The notes below the pieces were generated by a model that saw only the letters and a program-made list of their open reading frames with translations, did not search any database and was not told the DNA's origin. A program made the translations under genes and the position numbers. A stretch of DNA of 64,000 bases from Flavobacteriaceae bacterium UBA3339 (GTDB taxonomy: Bacteria > Bacteroidota > Bacteroidia > Flavobacteriales > Flavobacteriaceae): assembly GCA_002360925.1 (NCBI GenBank), contig DERN01000015.1:1-64000 (forward strand). Direction: 5' to 3'. Shown here piece after piece: positions 27,688 through 37,382 of the stretch. Numbering within the stretch: the first letter of the stretch is position 1; each line of letters opens with the position of its first letter.

Positions 27688-27754
27688 TTTTCTAAAATAA
27701 GATTTATGCAATATATTCTGATAATTTTCGTTTTTAGAATATATTTTAAACATA

Positions 27755-29008
27755 ATGAAAGAACTGCAAAATCAAGAATCATCAAAGCTTGTACGATTTT
27801 TACAGCTTTTTGTAATCGTTTATTTCTTTTTTTACATTTTTCCGTTTCCTTTAGATAGCATTCCGTTTATAGGAGCTATTTTTAAGTACTACACAAACTT
27901 TATTGAATTATTGACGATTTGGATGGGAGAAAATGTATTTGGTTTGGAACAGATCGAGAAAATAAAAATGACAGGAAGCGGAGATACTACTTTTGATTAC
28001 GTTAAGTTGTGTGCTTTTTTAGTTCTTTCGTTTTTTGTTACGGGTATATTTTTTCTTTTCAAAACTACAATTAATACCGAAAAAATAATCGTTTTTGTGC
28101 GAACGTATGCACGGTATTTCTTAGCTTTCATTCTGTTGAGTTATGGTTTTTCTAAATTTTTTGAAGGACAGTTTTCTTATCCAAGTCTTGAAAGATTAGA
28201 TCAAAAAATCGGAGATTCATCTCCAATGGGACTACTTTGGACATTTATGGGATATTCTAAAACCTATTCTGTATTTGGAGGATTATGTCAAGTTTCAGCT
28301 GGTTTTTTACTCTTTTTTAGAAGAACATCTGCAATCGGAAGCTTTTTAGCTCTTATTGTTATGGCAAATATTGTGGTTTTAAACTTTTCGTACGATGTTC
28401 CTGTAAAGCTTTTTTCTACACATTTGGTTTTAATTTCTTTGTTGATTCTTTATCCGAATCTAAAAAATCTATTCAAATTATTTTTTCTGAATAAAAACAT
28501 AGAACTCTTTTCCGAAAAATCGTTAATTAAAAAAAAGGAGATTGGCTATGTAGTTTTGGCTTTGAAAGCTCTTGTGATTATTGGATTTATTTCTATACTT
28601 TCGGTGGTAGCAATTCGTTCTGCATTACATAAGCCATCTCATAATTTACAAGCCATATATTCTCCAGAAAAGTTTCTGAAGAACGGAACTATTGTTTTGG
28701 ATGAGCAATGGAAAAAATTTATTATCAATAATCGATCTGCTACTATTTTTTACGATGAAACGAAATATGAAGATTTTGATATAGAAATTGATATGAAAGA
28801 CCAAACGATTCAGCTAAAATCAAAATCAGATACACTGAATGTAGATAAATTGAAGTATCGCTTTTCAGATGATCATAAAATAATGTACTTATCAGGGAAA
28901 TTTAAAACAGATAGTATTTATGTTACGTTTGATGTAAAACGAAAAGAAGATTTTGAACTTGTAAAACGAAAATTTAATTGGATTAACGAATATCCTTATA
29001 ATAAATAA
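27755..29008 (+). CDS. Polytopic membrane protein, DoxX-like
   Basis: A 417-residue protein with about eight transmembrane segments between residues 15 and 290. The segment YFLAFILLSYGFSKFFEGQF near 125-145 and the later helices resemble DoxX-type proteins. A soluble C-terminal part of about 115 residues follows (from HKPSHNLQAIYS) and contains repeated beta-strand patterns. The family assignment is weak and I do not know its function. A perfect bidirectional terminator separates it from the convergent pepT. Confidence 0.6.
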   Translation: MKELQNQESSKLVRFLQLFVIVYFFFYIFPFPLDSIPFIGAIFKYYTNFIELLTIWMGENVFGLEQIEKIKMTGSGDTTFDYVKLCAFLVLSFFVTGIFFLFKTTINTEKIIVFVRTYARYFLAFILLSYGFSKFFEGQFSYPSLERLDQKIGDSSPMGLLWTFMGYSKTYSVFGGLCQVSAGFLLFFRRTSAIGSFLALIVMANIVVLNFSYDVPVKLFSTHLVLISLLILYPNLKNLFKLFFLNKNIELFSEKSLIKKKEIGYVVLALKALVIIGFISILSVVAIRSALHKPSHNLQAIYSPEKFLKNGTIVLDEQWKKFIINNRSATIFYDETKYEDFDIEIDMKDQTIQLKSKSDTLNVDKLKYRFSDDHKIMYLSGKFKTDSIYVTFDVKRKEDFELVKRKFNWINEYPYNK

Positions 29009-29044
29009 AAAACCTCGATTAGTTTAAACTAATCGAGGTTTTTT
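29007..29044. terminator. Bidirectional terminator between the DoxX-like gene and pepT
   Basis: A perfect 19-bp palindrome (29007-29025 with 29026-29044) is built from A6, a GC-containing core CCTCGATTAGTTT and its reverse complement with T6. It serves both convergent genes. Confidence 0.85.
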
Positions 29045-29063
29045 AATATTTCGTTTCAGATCG

Positions 29064-30317
29064 TTATTTACTTCTGCTTGCTGTAATTTCAGCAATTTTA
29101 ACGATAACTTCTGTAGCTTTTAAAATACTTTCAACCGGAACGTATTCGTATTTTCCGTGGAAATTATGTCCTCCTGCAAAAATATTCGGACAAGGTAATC
29201 CCATATACGATAATTGCGAACCGTCAGTTCCGCCGCGAATTGGTTTAATAATCGGCTTAATATCCAATTCTTTCATTGCTTGTTCGGCAATATCAACAAT
29301 ATGCATTACAGGCTCAACCTTTTCTTTCATATTGTAATATTGATCTTTTATCTCGCATTCAACAATTTTATCTCCGAATTTCTCAGCATATTTTTTGTTC
29401 ATTTTCGAAACCATTTCGCGAATTAATTTTTTACGCTTTTTGAATTTCTTCATGCTGTGATCGCGGATAATTAAATGAACTTCAGTTTCTTCGATTGATC
29501 CCGAAATATCGTTTACATGGAAAAAACCTTCGTAACCTGTTGTTTTTTCAGGAACTTCTTTTGATGGTAATTTAGAAATAAATTTATTTGCTAAAAGCAT
29601 CGAATTAATCATTTTTCCTTTTGCGTATCCTGGGTGAACGCTTTTTCCTTTAAAAATCAATTTAACTCCAGCAGCATTGAAATTTTCGTATTCTAATTCA
29701 CCAATCTGACTTCCGTCCATAGTGTACGCCCAATCAGCGTTGAATTTCTCAACATCGAATTTATGTGCTCCACGACCAATTTCTTCATCTGGTGTAAAAC
29801 CAATTCTAATTTTTCCGTGCTTAATTTCTGGATGTTGAATTAAATATTCCATTGCCGAAACAATTTCACAAATTCCCGCTTTATCATCGGCACCTAATAA
29901 TGTTGTTCCGTCTGTCGTAATCAAAGTTTGACCTTTGTATTGCAATAAATCATCGAAATAACTTGGTGATAAAATAATATTTTCTTCTTTATTCAAAACA
30001 ATATCACCACCGTCATAATTCTCAACAATTTGCGGTTTTACGTTTGCTCCTGTAAAATCGGGCGATGTATCGAAATGCGAAACAAATCCAATCGTAGGAA
30101 CTTCGTGATCTACATTGCTTGGAAGCGTTGCCATGATGTACGCATTTTCGTCGATTGTAACATCTTCCAAACCAATTTGCTTTAATTCTTCGACCAATTT
30201 ATTGGCTAAATCCCATTGTTTTTTAGTTGAAGGTGTAGTTTCTGAATTTGGATCCGATTCAGTATCAACCGTTACATAGCTGATAAAACGATTAATGATA
30301 TGTTGTTTGTTTTCCAT
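29064..30317 (-). CDS. pepT: Peptidase T (tripeptide aminopeptidase)
   Basis: A 417-residue M20B metallopeptidase that removes N-terminal residues from tripeptides. Zinc-site and catalytic landmarks are GFVSHFDTSPDFTG near residue 80, LLGADDKAGICE near 140, FTPDEEIGRGAHKFDVEK near 173-190, YTMDGSQIGELEYENFN and the late RGGTDGSQLSYMGLPCPN near 363. The length is typical. A minus-strand TAATTTTG promoter lies 26 bases upstream of the ATG. Confidence 0.95.
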   Translation of the reverse strand: MENKQHIINRFISYVTVDTESDPNSETTPSTKKQWDLANKLVEELKQIGLEDVTIDENAYIMATLPSNVDHEVPTIGFVSHFDTSPDFTGANVKPQIVENYDGGDIVLNKEENIILSPSYFDDLLQYKGQTLITTDGTTLLGADDKAGICEIVSAMEYLIQHPEIKHGKIRIGFTPDEEIGRGAHKFDVEKFNADWAYTMDGSQIGELEYENFNAAGVKLIFKGKSVHPGYAKGKMINSMLLANKFISKLPSKEVPEKTTGYEGFFHVNDISGSIEETEVHLIIRDHSMKKFKKRKKLIREMVSKMNKKYAEKFGDKIVECEIKDQYYNMKEKVEPVMHIVDIAEQAMKELDIKPIIKPIRGGTDGSQLSYMGLPCPNIFAGGHNFHGKYEYVPVESILKATEVIVKIAEITASRSK

Positions 30318-30342
30318 TGTCTTAAATCAATTTTAATTCCAA

Positions 30343-30350
30343 CAAAATTA
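30343..30350 (-). promoter_or_regulatory. Promoter -7 element for pepT
   Basis: On the minus strand this reads TAATTTTG, an exact TAnnTTTG match, 26 bases upstream of the pepT start codon. Confidence 0.5.
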
Positions 30351-30435
30351 TTAAAATAGACGCACTTAATAAAGAATAATCACTTTAAATGTTGATGATT
30401 TACGATCCTACGTTCTTTTTTTGGAATATAAAATC

Positions 30436-30443
30436 TATTTTTG
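30436..30443 (+). promoter_or_regulatory. Promoter -7 element for brnQ
   Basis: TATTTTTG matches TAnnTTTG and lies 24 bases before the brnQ ATG at 30468. Confidence 0.5.
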
Positions 30444-30467
30444 TGAGTTAACAGAAAGATAATTTGA

Positions 30468-31742
30468 ATGAGTCAACATAAAACGAAAACAATATTTACT
30501 TTAGGATTTGCATTATTTGCCATGTTTTTTGGAGCAGGAAACTTAATTTTACCTCCTTTTATTGGTTTAAAAACAGGAGATGAATGGTATTTGGCAATGT
30601 CAGGATTTATTTCGTCGGGAATTTTAGGACCTTTTTTAGGTGTTTTGGTAATCGTTCTTTTCGGTGGAACTTTTATAAAATTCGGTTCCAGAATCAATAA
30701 AATTTTAGCGGTTATTACAGGCGCTTCGATTATGTTGTGTATTGGTCCTTTAGTTGCTATTCCACGAACCGGAGCTACCACTTACGAAGTTGGAATTTTG
30801 CCTTTATTCCCGGAAGCTTCTGCAATTCTATGTTCTATAATTTATTTTGCAATCGTTTTTACTTTAAGTATTTCTCCTTCAAAAATTGTTGATATTATAG
30901 GAAAATTCCTTACTCCGTTACTTTTAATTGTTTTGTTGATTTTGATTGTAGCCGGAGTTGTAAATGGAGCGCAAAGCTTTCATCAAGAAATGATTGATCA
31001 ACCTTCGTTTGCTTATGGTTTTATTGAAGGATATCAAACTTTAGATGTTTTAGCAGCAGTTGTTTTTGCTTCTTTGATTATTGAAGGAGCAAAACGAAAA
31101 GGTTTTGTAGAAGTGAAACAACAGCGAAATATTGTTGTTTATTCGGGAATTCTTTCTGTAACTTGTTTGATTGTTATTTATGGCGGATTGATGTATTTAG
31201 GATCGATTGCAACTAATGTAAAACCTGATATTTCAAGAACCGAATTGTTGATTCATATTAGCAAAAGTGTTTTAGGACATTACGGAACTATGGTGATTTC
31301 ATTGGCAATTTCGTTAGCTTGTTTAACAACTTCAATTGCATTAACAACTTCGTTTGCTGAGTTTTTTAGAGATTTGTTTAATAATAAAGTCTCTTATCGG
31401 TTTTTAATTACTATTTGTGTAATTGTATCGGCAACTTTCTCCGTTCTAGGTGTTGATTCTATTATAGAATACGCTGGAGCAATTTTAAACTTTGTCTATC
31501 CAATTGTTTTAGTTATGATTATTTACATGCTAATTTTTGGAAATAACATAACTTCAAACAAGCCTTATCTTTCAGCAGTTCTTGTAACGATTGTAATATC
31601 AATCCTTAATTTATTAATCAATTTCAATATAATTCCAGATATTTTGACAAGTTTTCCTTTACGAGCTTATGGTGTGGAATGGGTATTACCTTCTTTACTT
31701 GGGTTTGGAGTGGGAATGTTGCCTACAAAAGGGTCTATATAA
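30468..31742 (+). CDS. brnQ: Branched-chain amino acid transport system II carrier protein
   Basis: A 424-residue permease with about twelve transmembrane helices. The opening FALFAMFFGAGNLILPPFIG at residues 15-34 is the diagnostic LIV-II (BrnQ) motif, followed by IPRTGATTYEVGI near 100. BrnQ carriers import leucine, isoleucine and valine with Na+ or H+. The gene stands alone between two terminators. The length is slightly shorter than E. coli BrnQ and normal for flavobacteria. Confidence 0.93.
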   Translation: MSQHKTKTIFTLGFALFAMFFGAGNLILPPFIGLKTGDEWYLAMSGFISSGILGPFLGVLVIVLFGGTFIKFGSRINKILAVITGASIMLCIGPLVAIPRTGATTYEVGILPLFPEASAILCSIIYFAIVFTLSISPSKIVDIIGKFLTPLLLIVLLILIVAGVVNGAQSFHQEMIDQPSFAYGFIEGYQTLDVLAAVVFASLIIEGAKRKGFVEVKQQRNIVVYSGILSVTCLIVIYGGLMYLGSIATNVKPDISRTELLIHISKSVLGHYGTMVISLAISLACLTTSIALTTSFAEFFRDLFNNKVSYRFLITICVIVSATFSVLGVDSIIEYAGAILNFVYPIVLVMIIYMLIFGNNITSNKPYLSAVLVTIVISILNLLINFNIIPDILTSFPLRAYGVEWVLPSLLGFGVGMLPTKGSI

Positions 31743-31781
31743 AAACACAATCCTCAACTTAAAGTTGAGGATTGTGTTTTT
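31742..31781. terminator. Bidirectional terminator between brnQ and the TPR gene
   Basis: A stem of about 19 bp begins with AAAACACAATCCTCAACTT and pairs with the mirrored AAGTTGAGGATTGTGTTTT across a minimal loop. T runs lie on both outer sides between convergent genes. Confidence 0.85.
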
Positions 31782-33021
31782 AATTATTTCCCAAAAATTT
31801 TTCTAATTGGGTAATCAAGTCGTTTAAGCCTTGATCTTTTGAATTAATTTTTTGAGCCTCTTTGTAAAAAGAAAGAGTGTTTTTATAAACGTCTTTTTTC
31901 TCTTGCATTAATTCGTTTCGTTTTTTAATAGAAGCGTTTGTATTAGGTAATGCGTTTATTTTATTGGTAATTTCGGCGTCTTTTTGTAATTCTATATTAC
32001 CTAAACCTCTTAACGATTCAAAATGATTTGGATTATTTGCTAGAATCTTATTAAACAAACTTTTTGCTTTTTCGTTTTCGTTATTTCCTAATTGAATCAC
32101 AGCTAAATTGTATAATAAAACCTCGTTATCAGGAAATTGCTCTAATCCTTTTTTGGCAAATTCTTCGTATTTATACAATCTATTTGTGTTGTAATAAAGC
32201 ATCAACACATTCATTAAAGCGTTGATATTGTTTTTATCCAAATCGTAGGCTTTTAAAACATATTGTTCTCCTTCAGAATAATTTTGTTTGTTCAATAAAA
32301 TCAAACCTAAATTGTAATAAATTTCAGGTTTTACACTTTTGTTGAATTCTGTTTCGGGCTTTGTATGCGTTCCGTTTTTAATTGCTAAATCGCGTGCTTT
32401 TTTATCGGCTCCGAACGATTGAACTTTTCCTGTAATTTGTGAAGTCGCAACATATGTATTTCCTTTTCCGTCGAAATTTAGCTTAACAAGATCTTTATAT
32501 TTACTTTCGGCATAATCGAAATCTTTTCCATTTGCAGCGTCCGAAGCCGCATAAAACAAATAAAGTGTATCGGTTGTATTTAATTTGTAAGCTTGTTCAA
32601 ACAATCGGCTCGAAGTTTTAAAGTCTTTATTTTTACTATTTCCAATCGCTTCATCGACTAATTGCGACAATAAACTATTTTTTATTTCGGCAATATCTGT
32701 GCTGTACTTTTTACTTTTAGTTTCATTTTCGAACTTAATCAATTGATTGATTGTTTCGATTGCTTTTGAACGATTCGAAGCAACATCAACCGCATTATTT
32801 GCTAAATTGATTTCGTTCTGAGCTTTATAAAAGTAGTAAGCCGCCTTTTGATCGTCGGTAGCATTACTTAATTGATTTTCTAACTGATTAATTAGAGCTG
32901 AAGCTTCGGTTATATTGTTCTTTTTAACCGCTTTTTCCAAATCTTTTAACTCATTTTTTTGAGCAAAAGAAGAAGAGCATGTTAGTAAAAACATGCTCAT
33001 TATTATTAATTTATTCTTCAT
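31780..33021 (-). CDS. Secreted TPR-repeat protein
   Basis: A 413-residue protein with a signal peptide (about residues 1-20, ending SFAQ). The rest is helical, with recognisable TPR units: PEIYYNLGLILLNKQNYSEGEQYVLKAYDLD near 230, and NEVLLYNLAVIQLGNNENEKAKSLFNKILANNPNHFESLRGLGNIEL near 310-355, given here in parts of the repeat. It probably acts as a periplasmic scaffold. Its ATG lies 11 bp inside the end of gyrA, so translation is coupled to gyrase, although no functional link is known. Confidence 0.8.
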   Translation of the reverse strand: MKNKLIIMSMFLLTCSSSFAQKNELKDLEKAVKKNNITEASALINQLENQLSNATDDQKAAYYFYKAQNEINLANNAVDVASNRSKAIETINQLIKFENETKSKKYSTDIAEIKNSLLSQLVDEAIGNSKNKDFKTSSRLFEQAYKLNTTDTLYLFYAASDAANGKDFDYAESKYKDLVKLNFDGKGNTYVATSQITGKVQSFGADKKARDLAIKNGTHTKPETEFNKSVKPEIYYNLGLILLNKQNYSEGEQYVLKAYDLDKNNINALMNVLMLYYNTNRLYKYEEFAKKGLEQFPDNEVLLYNLAVIQLGNNENEKAKSLFNKILANNPNHFESLRGLGNIELQKDAEITNKINALPNTNASIKKRNELMQEKKDVYKNTLSFYKEAQKINSKDQGLNDLITQLEKFLGNN

Positions 33022-35596
33022 TATTTTCTTCCTCTTCTTGATCTACATCATCGTCATCTTCTTCTGGTTCGTCTGCAACATCTTCTAAAATGTCGTTTTC
33101 ATCAACTGCTAAAAGATCTTTTCTTAATTCGTCGTCCATTTCATCTTCTTCGTCTTCATCGCGCATTACCTTGGCAACTGCAGCAATTGAATCATTTCCT
33201 TTGATGTTAATTAAACGGACGCCTTGTGTGTTACGACCCATAACGCGTAAATCTGAAACGCGAATACGAATTGTTAATCCAGATTTGTTAATGATCATTA
33301 AATCATCGCTATCTGTAACGGCATTGATCGAAATTAAAGCACCTGTTTTATCTGTGATATTCATGGCTTTAACACCTTTTCCGCCACGATTTGTTTCGCG
33401 ATAAGCATCTAAAGAAGAACGTTTTCCGTATCCATTTTCTGAAACTACTAAAATTTCTGAAGTTAAATCCGAAACAGTAACCATTCCAATTACCTCGTCT
33501 TTTTCGTCAGCTAATCTAATTCCACGAACTCCAGAAGCTGTTCTTCCCATCGGACGTGTTTTAGATTCATCAAAACGAACCATTTTTCCGTTTCGGGCAG
33601 CAATTAAAATTTGTGAATTACCGTCGGTTAATTTTGCTTCCATTAATTCATCCTCTTCCTTAATCGTAATGGCATTAATACCATTTTGACGCGGACGTGA
33701 ATATTGTTCTAAAGACGTTTTCTTAACCTGACCTTGTTTGGTACACATCACAACAAAGTGATTTTTGATATATTCTTCGTCGCGTAAATCTTGTGTACAG
33801 ATAAAGGCTTTTACTTTATCGTCGTTTTCTATGTTGATCAAGTTTTGAATAGCTCGACCTTTTGCTTGTTTACTTCCTTCCGGAATTTCATAAACGCGCA
33901 ACCAGAAACATTTTCCTTTTTGGGTAAAGAACAACATATATTGGTGATTTGTTGCCACATACATATGTTCTAAGAAATCTTGATCACGAGTTCCGGCAGA
34001 TTTTTGCCCAACACCTCCGCGGTTTTGAGTTTTATATTCTGATAAAGGAGTACGTTTAATATAACCAGCGTGCGAAATGGTAATTACAACCTGTTCGTCG
34101 GCAATTAAATCTTCGATGTTCATTTCTCCACCCGCATATTCGATGTGCGAACGACGAGCATCACCATATTTATCGCGAATTTCACCTAATTCTTCTTTAA
34201 TCAAGTTCATTCGCATTTCTTTACTTGCTAATAATTCTTGTAAATGTGCAATCAATTTCATGATTTCATCGAATTCTGCACGCAATTTTTCTTGTTCAAG
34301 ACCTGTTAATTGACGTAAACGCATTTCGACAATAGCACGTGCTTGAATTTCGGATAAAGAGAAACGTTCGATTAATCGTTCGCGTGCTTCATCAGCATTT
34401 TTCGAACTACGGATAATCGCAATTACTTCGTCGATATTGTCAGAAGCAATAATTAATCCTTCTAAAATATGCGCGCGTTCTTGTGCTTTGCGTAATTCAT
34501 ATTCAGCTCGTCTTGTAACTACATCATGACGGTGCTCAACAAAATAATGAATCAATTCTTTTAGATTCAATAATTGAGGACGACCATTTACCAACGCAAT
34601 ATTGTTGATACTGAATGATGATTGTAATTGCGTGAATTTGTACAACATGTTTAAAACAATGTTTGGCACAGCTTCACGTTTTAGTACATAAACAATACGC
34701 ATTCCTTTACGATCGGATTCATCGCGAATTGTTGAAATACCTTCTATTTTTTTATCATTTACTAATTCAGCCGTTTTTTTAATCATTTCGGCTTTATTTA
34801 CCTGATATGGAATTTCGGTAACAACGATACATTCTCTTCCGTCAACTTCTTCAAAATTGGCTTTTGCGCGCATTACTACACGACCGCGACCAGTTTTGTA
34901 AGCTTCTTTTACACCTTCGTACCCATAAATGATTCCTCCTGTAGGGAAATCAGGTGCTTTAATGCACTTTATTAATTCGTCGATTTCAATTTCGTTGTTG
35001 TCGATATAAGCTAAAGTTCCATCGATAACTTCGGTAAGATTATGAGGCGCCATATTAGTCGCCATACCAACGGCAATTCCCGAAGCTCCATTAATTAATA
35101 AAGTAGGAATTTTAGTAGGCATTACTTTAGGTTCTTCTAAAGTATCATCGAAGTTTAACTGAAAATCGACTGTTTCTTTATCGATATCTGCTAAAATTTC
35201 TTCAGCAATTTTTTTCATTCTAGCTTCGGTATAACGCATAGCAGCTGGGCTATCACCATCAACCGAACCAAAGTTACCTTGTCCGTCAACTAATAAATAA
35301 CGTAAACTCCAATCTTGAGCCATACGAACCATGGCATCATAAACAGAAGAGTCACCATGCGGGTGAAATTTACCTAAAACCTCACCTACAATTCTGGCAG
35401 ATTTCTTGTGAGGACGAGTTGCGGAAACGCCTAATTCGTGCATACCAAATAAAACACGGCGGTGTACAGGTTTTAATCCATCACGAACATCGGGTAATGC
35501 TCTGGAAACAATCACGGACATCGAATAATCGATGTACGCTGATTTCATTTCGTCTTCGATATTAATAGGAATTAACTTTTCTCCTTCAGACATCAT
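33011..35596 (-). CDS. gyrA: DNA gyrase subunit A
   Basis: An 861-residue type II topoisomerase subunit. The N-terminal domain has SRALPDVRDGLKPVHRRVL, the quinolone region HPHGDSSVYDAM and the active-site tyrosine in AAMRYTEARM. The Ser and Asp of the quinolone region are the wild-type, drug-sensitive residues. The C-terminal domain has six blades of the beta-pinwheel type and the GyrA box QNRGGVGQK near residue 540, which marks gyrase rather than ParC. The last 50 residues are a strongly acidic Asp/Glu tail. Confidence 0.96.
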   Translation of the reverse strand: MMSEGEKLIPINIEDEMKSAYIDYSMSVIVSRALPDVRDGLKPVHRRVLFGMHELGVSATRPHKKSARIVGEVLGKFHPHGDSSVYDAMVRMAQDWSLRYLLVDGQGNFGSVDGDSPAAMRYTEARMKKIAEEILADIDKETVDFQLNFDDTLEEPKVMPTKIPTLLINGASGIAVGMATNMAPHNLTEVIDGTLAYIDNNEIEIDELIKCIKAPDFPTGGIIYGYEGVKEAYKTGRGRVVMRAKANFEEVDGRECIVVTEIPYQVNKAEMIKKTAELVNDKKIEGISTIRDESDRKGMRIVYVLKREAVPNIVLNMLYKFTQLQSSFSINNIALVNGRPQLLNLKELIHYFVEHRHDVVTRRAEYELRKAQERAHILEGLIIASDNIDEVIAIIRSSKNADEARERLIERFSLSEIQARAIVEMRLRQLTGLEQEKLRAEFDEIMKLIAHLQELLASKEMRMNLIKEELGEIRDKYGDARRSHIEYAGGEMNIEDLIADEQVVITISHAGYIKRTPLSEYKTQNRGGVGQKSAGTRDQDFLEHMYVATNHQYMLFFTQKGKCFWLRVYEIPEGSKQAKGRAIQNLINIENDDKVKAFICTQDLRDEEYIKNHFVVMCTKQGQVKKTSLEQYSRPRQNGINAITIKEEDELMEAKLTDGNSQILIAARNGKMVRFDESKTRPMGRTASGVRGIRLADEKDEVIGMVTVSDLTSEILVVSENGYGKRSSLDAYRETNRGGKGVKAMNITDKTGALISINAVTDSDDLMIINKSGLTIRIRVSDLRVMGRNTQGVRLINIKGNDSIAAVAKVMRDEDEEDEMDDELRKDLLAVDENDILEDVADEPEEDDDDVDQEEEENNEE

Positions 35597-35755
35597 ATTT
35601 TATATAAGTATTTTGTTTCTAAAACTAACGTGCTAATATACGTTTTTTTTGTTGGTTGACCTAATTTTAAACCGAAACTAGATTCATAAAATTATAAGTT
35701 TTTAGTTAGATAGCTAAAACGTAAAAAACAATTATGTTGTGACAAAATATATGTT

Positions 35756-35763
35756 TAATTTTG
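35756..35763 (+). promoter_or_regulatory. Promoter -7 element for the dihydroorotase-like gene
   Basis: TAATTTTG matches TAnnTTTG. TTG at 35737-35739 lies 16 bases upstream as a possible -33 element. The ATG at 35799 follows after about 30 bases, which also argues against a GTG start at 35739. Confidence 0.55.
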
Positions 35764-35798
35764 TAAGATTTTATAACAATACAACAATTCATAATACA

Positions 35799-37049
35799 AT
35801 GAATATCATTATAAAAAATGCTACGATTGTAGATTCTTCAAGTGAATTTAATCAACAAAAAGTCGATATTAAAATTGAAAAGGGTTTTATTTCCGAAATT
35901 GCTTCTAATTTAGACGCAACAGGATTTGAAACGGTTTCTTTCGAAAACTTACACGTTTCAAACGGTTGGATGGATGCTTCGGTTTCTTTCGGAGAACCTG
36001 GTTTTGAAGATCGCGAAACAATTGATAACGGATTAACGACTGCTGCAAAAAGTGGTTTTACACATGTTGCATATCAACCTAACACGCAACCTGTTATCGA
36101 CAATCAAAGTGTGGTTAGTTTCGTGAAAACAAAAGCTGCGAATCATGCGACTTCTTTACATCCGATTGGAGCTTTTACAAAGAATCAGGAAGGAAATGAT
36201 TTGTCTGAAATGTTCGATATGCAAAATGCAGGAGCTGTTGCTTTTGGAGATTACAAAAAGAGTATTTCGAATGCAAATTTGTTAAAAATAGGATTGCAAT
36301 ATGTTCAAGATTTCGACGGAACAGTATTAGCTTATTGTAACGATTCTACCATAAAAGGAAAAGGAGTTGTGCACGAAGGAATCGTCTCTACTACTTTGGG
36401 ATTGAAAGGAATTCCGGCATTGGCAGAAGAAATTGTTGTAGCGCGTAACTTATTTTTATTGGAATATACAGGCGGGAAAATACACATTCTGACTATTTCT
36501 ACTCAAAAATCTGCGGAATTAATTCGCGAAGCAAAAGCAAAAGGATTAAATGTAACGTGTAGTGTTGCAATTCATAATTTGGTTTTAACAGACGATGTTT
36601 TAACAGAATTCGATACACGTTATAAAGTAAATCCGCCTTTGCGCGATGCAAAACATCAAAAAGCGTTAATTGATGCTGTTTTAGATGGAACAATCGACAT
36701 CATAACTTCCGATCATTGTCCTTTGGATATTGAGCATAAAAAGATGGAATTTGATTTAGCAAAAGACGGAACTATCGGTTTAGAATCGGCTTTCGGAGCT
36801 TTGTTAACTAAGTTACCTTTAGAAATTGTGGTTGAAAAACTTCAAGCAGCAAAATCAATCTTTTTAAAGAAAAACAATTCATTAAAAGTAGGAGAGAAGG
36901 CCGATTTAACGTTTTTTAATCCTTCTAAAGAATGGACATTTACTAAAAATGATATTTTATCGAAATCTAAAAATTCAGCTTTCTTAAATCAACCAATGAA
37001 AGGTTGGGTTTACGGAATTTACCACAACGATAAATTAATTGTAAAATAA
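35799..37049 (+). CDS. Dihydroorotase-like protein lacking the canonical metal ligands
   Basis: A 416-residue amidohydrolase-fold protein from the ATG at 35799. It resembles the dihydroorotase subtype of the multifunctional pyrimidine complex: SNGWMDASVSFGEPGFEDRE near 54-72, AYQPNTQPVID, KVNPPLRDAKHQKAL and ITSDHCPLDI. However, the metal motif DxHxHxREPG reads D-A-S-V-S-F-G-E-P-G here, so both histidines are serine (61 and 63). A later HxST-type histidine is also replaced (ILTISTQ). It may be a non-catalytic partner, like the PyrC-prime of pseudomonads, or have another role. The next gene overlaps its stop by 1 base. Confidence 0.8.
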   Translation: MNIIIKNATIVDSSSEFNQQKVDIKIEKGFISEIASNLDATGFETVSFENLHVSNGWMDASVSFGEPGFEDRETIDNGLTTAAKSGFTHVAYQPNTQPVIDNQSVVSFVKTKAANHATSLHPIGAFTKNQEGNDLSEMFDMQNAGAVAFGDYKKSISNANLLKIGLQYVQDFDGTVLAYCNDSTIKGKGVVHEGIVSTTLGLKGIPALAEEIVVARNLFLLEYTGGKIHILTISTQKSAELIREAKAKGLNVTCSVAIHNLVLTDDVLTEFDTRYKVNPPLRDAKHQKALIDAVLDGTIDIITSDHCPLDIEHKKMEFDLAKDGTIGLESAFGALLTKLPLEIVVEKLQAAKSIFLKKNNSLKVGEKADLTFFNPSKEWTFTKNDILSKSKNSAFLNQPMKGWVYGIYHNDKLIVK

Positions 37050-37378
37050 TGGAAGAACCAATTCATAAAGATGGCAAATTAGCAGCAATTATTGCACATT
37101 TAACCTTTTTGGGACCTGTAATTGCATGGTTTATAAATCAGGAAGTAAAAGATCCGTTCGGAGCATTTTATATAAGACAATCGTTTGGTTTGGTTTGCTT
37201 GTACTTTTTATTGGGCACTTTGGTTGCTTTAATTCCAAATGTGTACGCTTTTTACGGTTTTAATCTGTTTTTATTCATTTTATGGATTTACAGTTTTTTA
37301 GGAGCTATTTCTAAAGAATATAAGTTGTTACCTGTAATTGGCGCTTTTATTCAAAAAATATTTACACCAAAAAAATAA
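37049..37378 (+). CDS. Small membrane protein, DUF4870-like
   Basis: A 109-residue protein with three transmembrane helices (about residues 10-30, 45-65 and 70-90). The DGKLAAIIAHLTFLGPVIAWFIN start and the FYIRQSFGLVCLYFL segment (given in part) resemble DUF4870/Tic20-like membrane proteins. Its ATG shares a base with the preceding stop (TAATG), so it is translationally coupled to the dihydroorotase-like gene. The function is unknown. Confidence 0.75.
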   Translation: MEEPIHKDGKLAAIIAHLTFLGPVIAWFINQEVKDPFGAFYIRQSFGLVCLYFLLGTLVALIPNVYAFYGFNLFLFILWIYSFLGAISKEYKLLPVIGAFIQKIFTPKK

Positions 37379-37382
37379 GATC

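Noticed and set aside
30473..30781. 102-codon minus-strand frame inside brnQ
   Set aside because: It is antisense to the diagnostic BrnQ motif; the Pro/Lys-rich peptide is the mirror of hydrophobic codons.
33011..33160. Acidic tail of GyrA as a frameshifted or fused segment
   Set aside because: Asp/Glu-rich GyrA C-terminal tails are common, and codon use matches the rest of the gene.
35739..35798. GTG-initiated 20-residue extension of the dihydroorotase-like protein
   Set aside because: It contains the TAATTTTG promoter element; the fold begins at the ATG at 35799.
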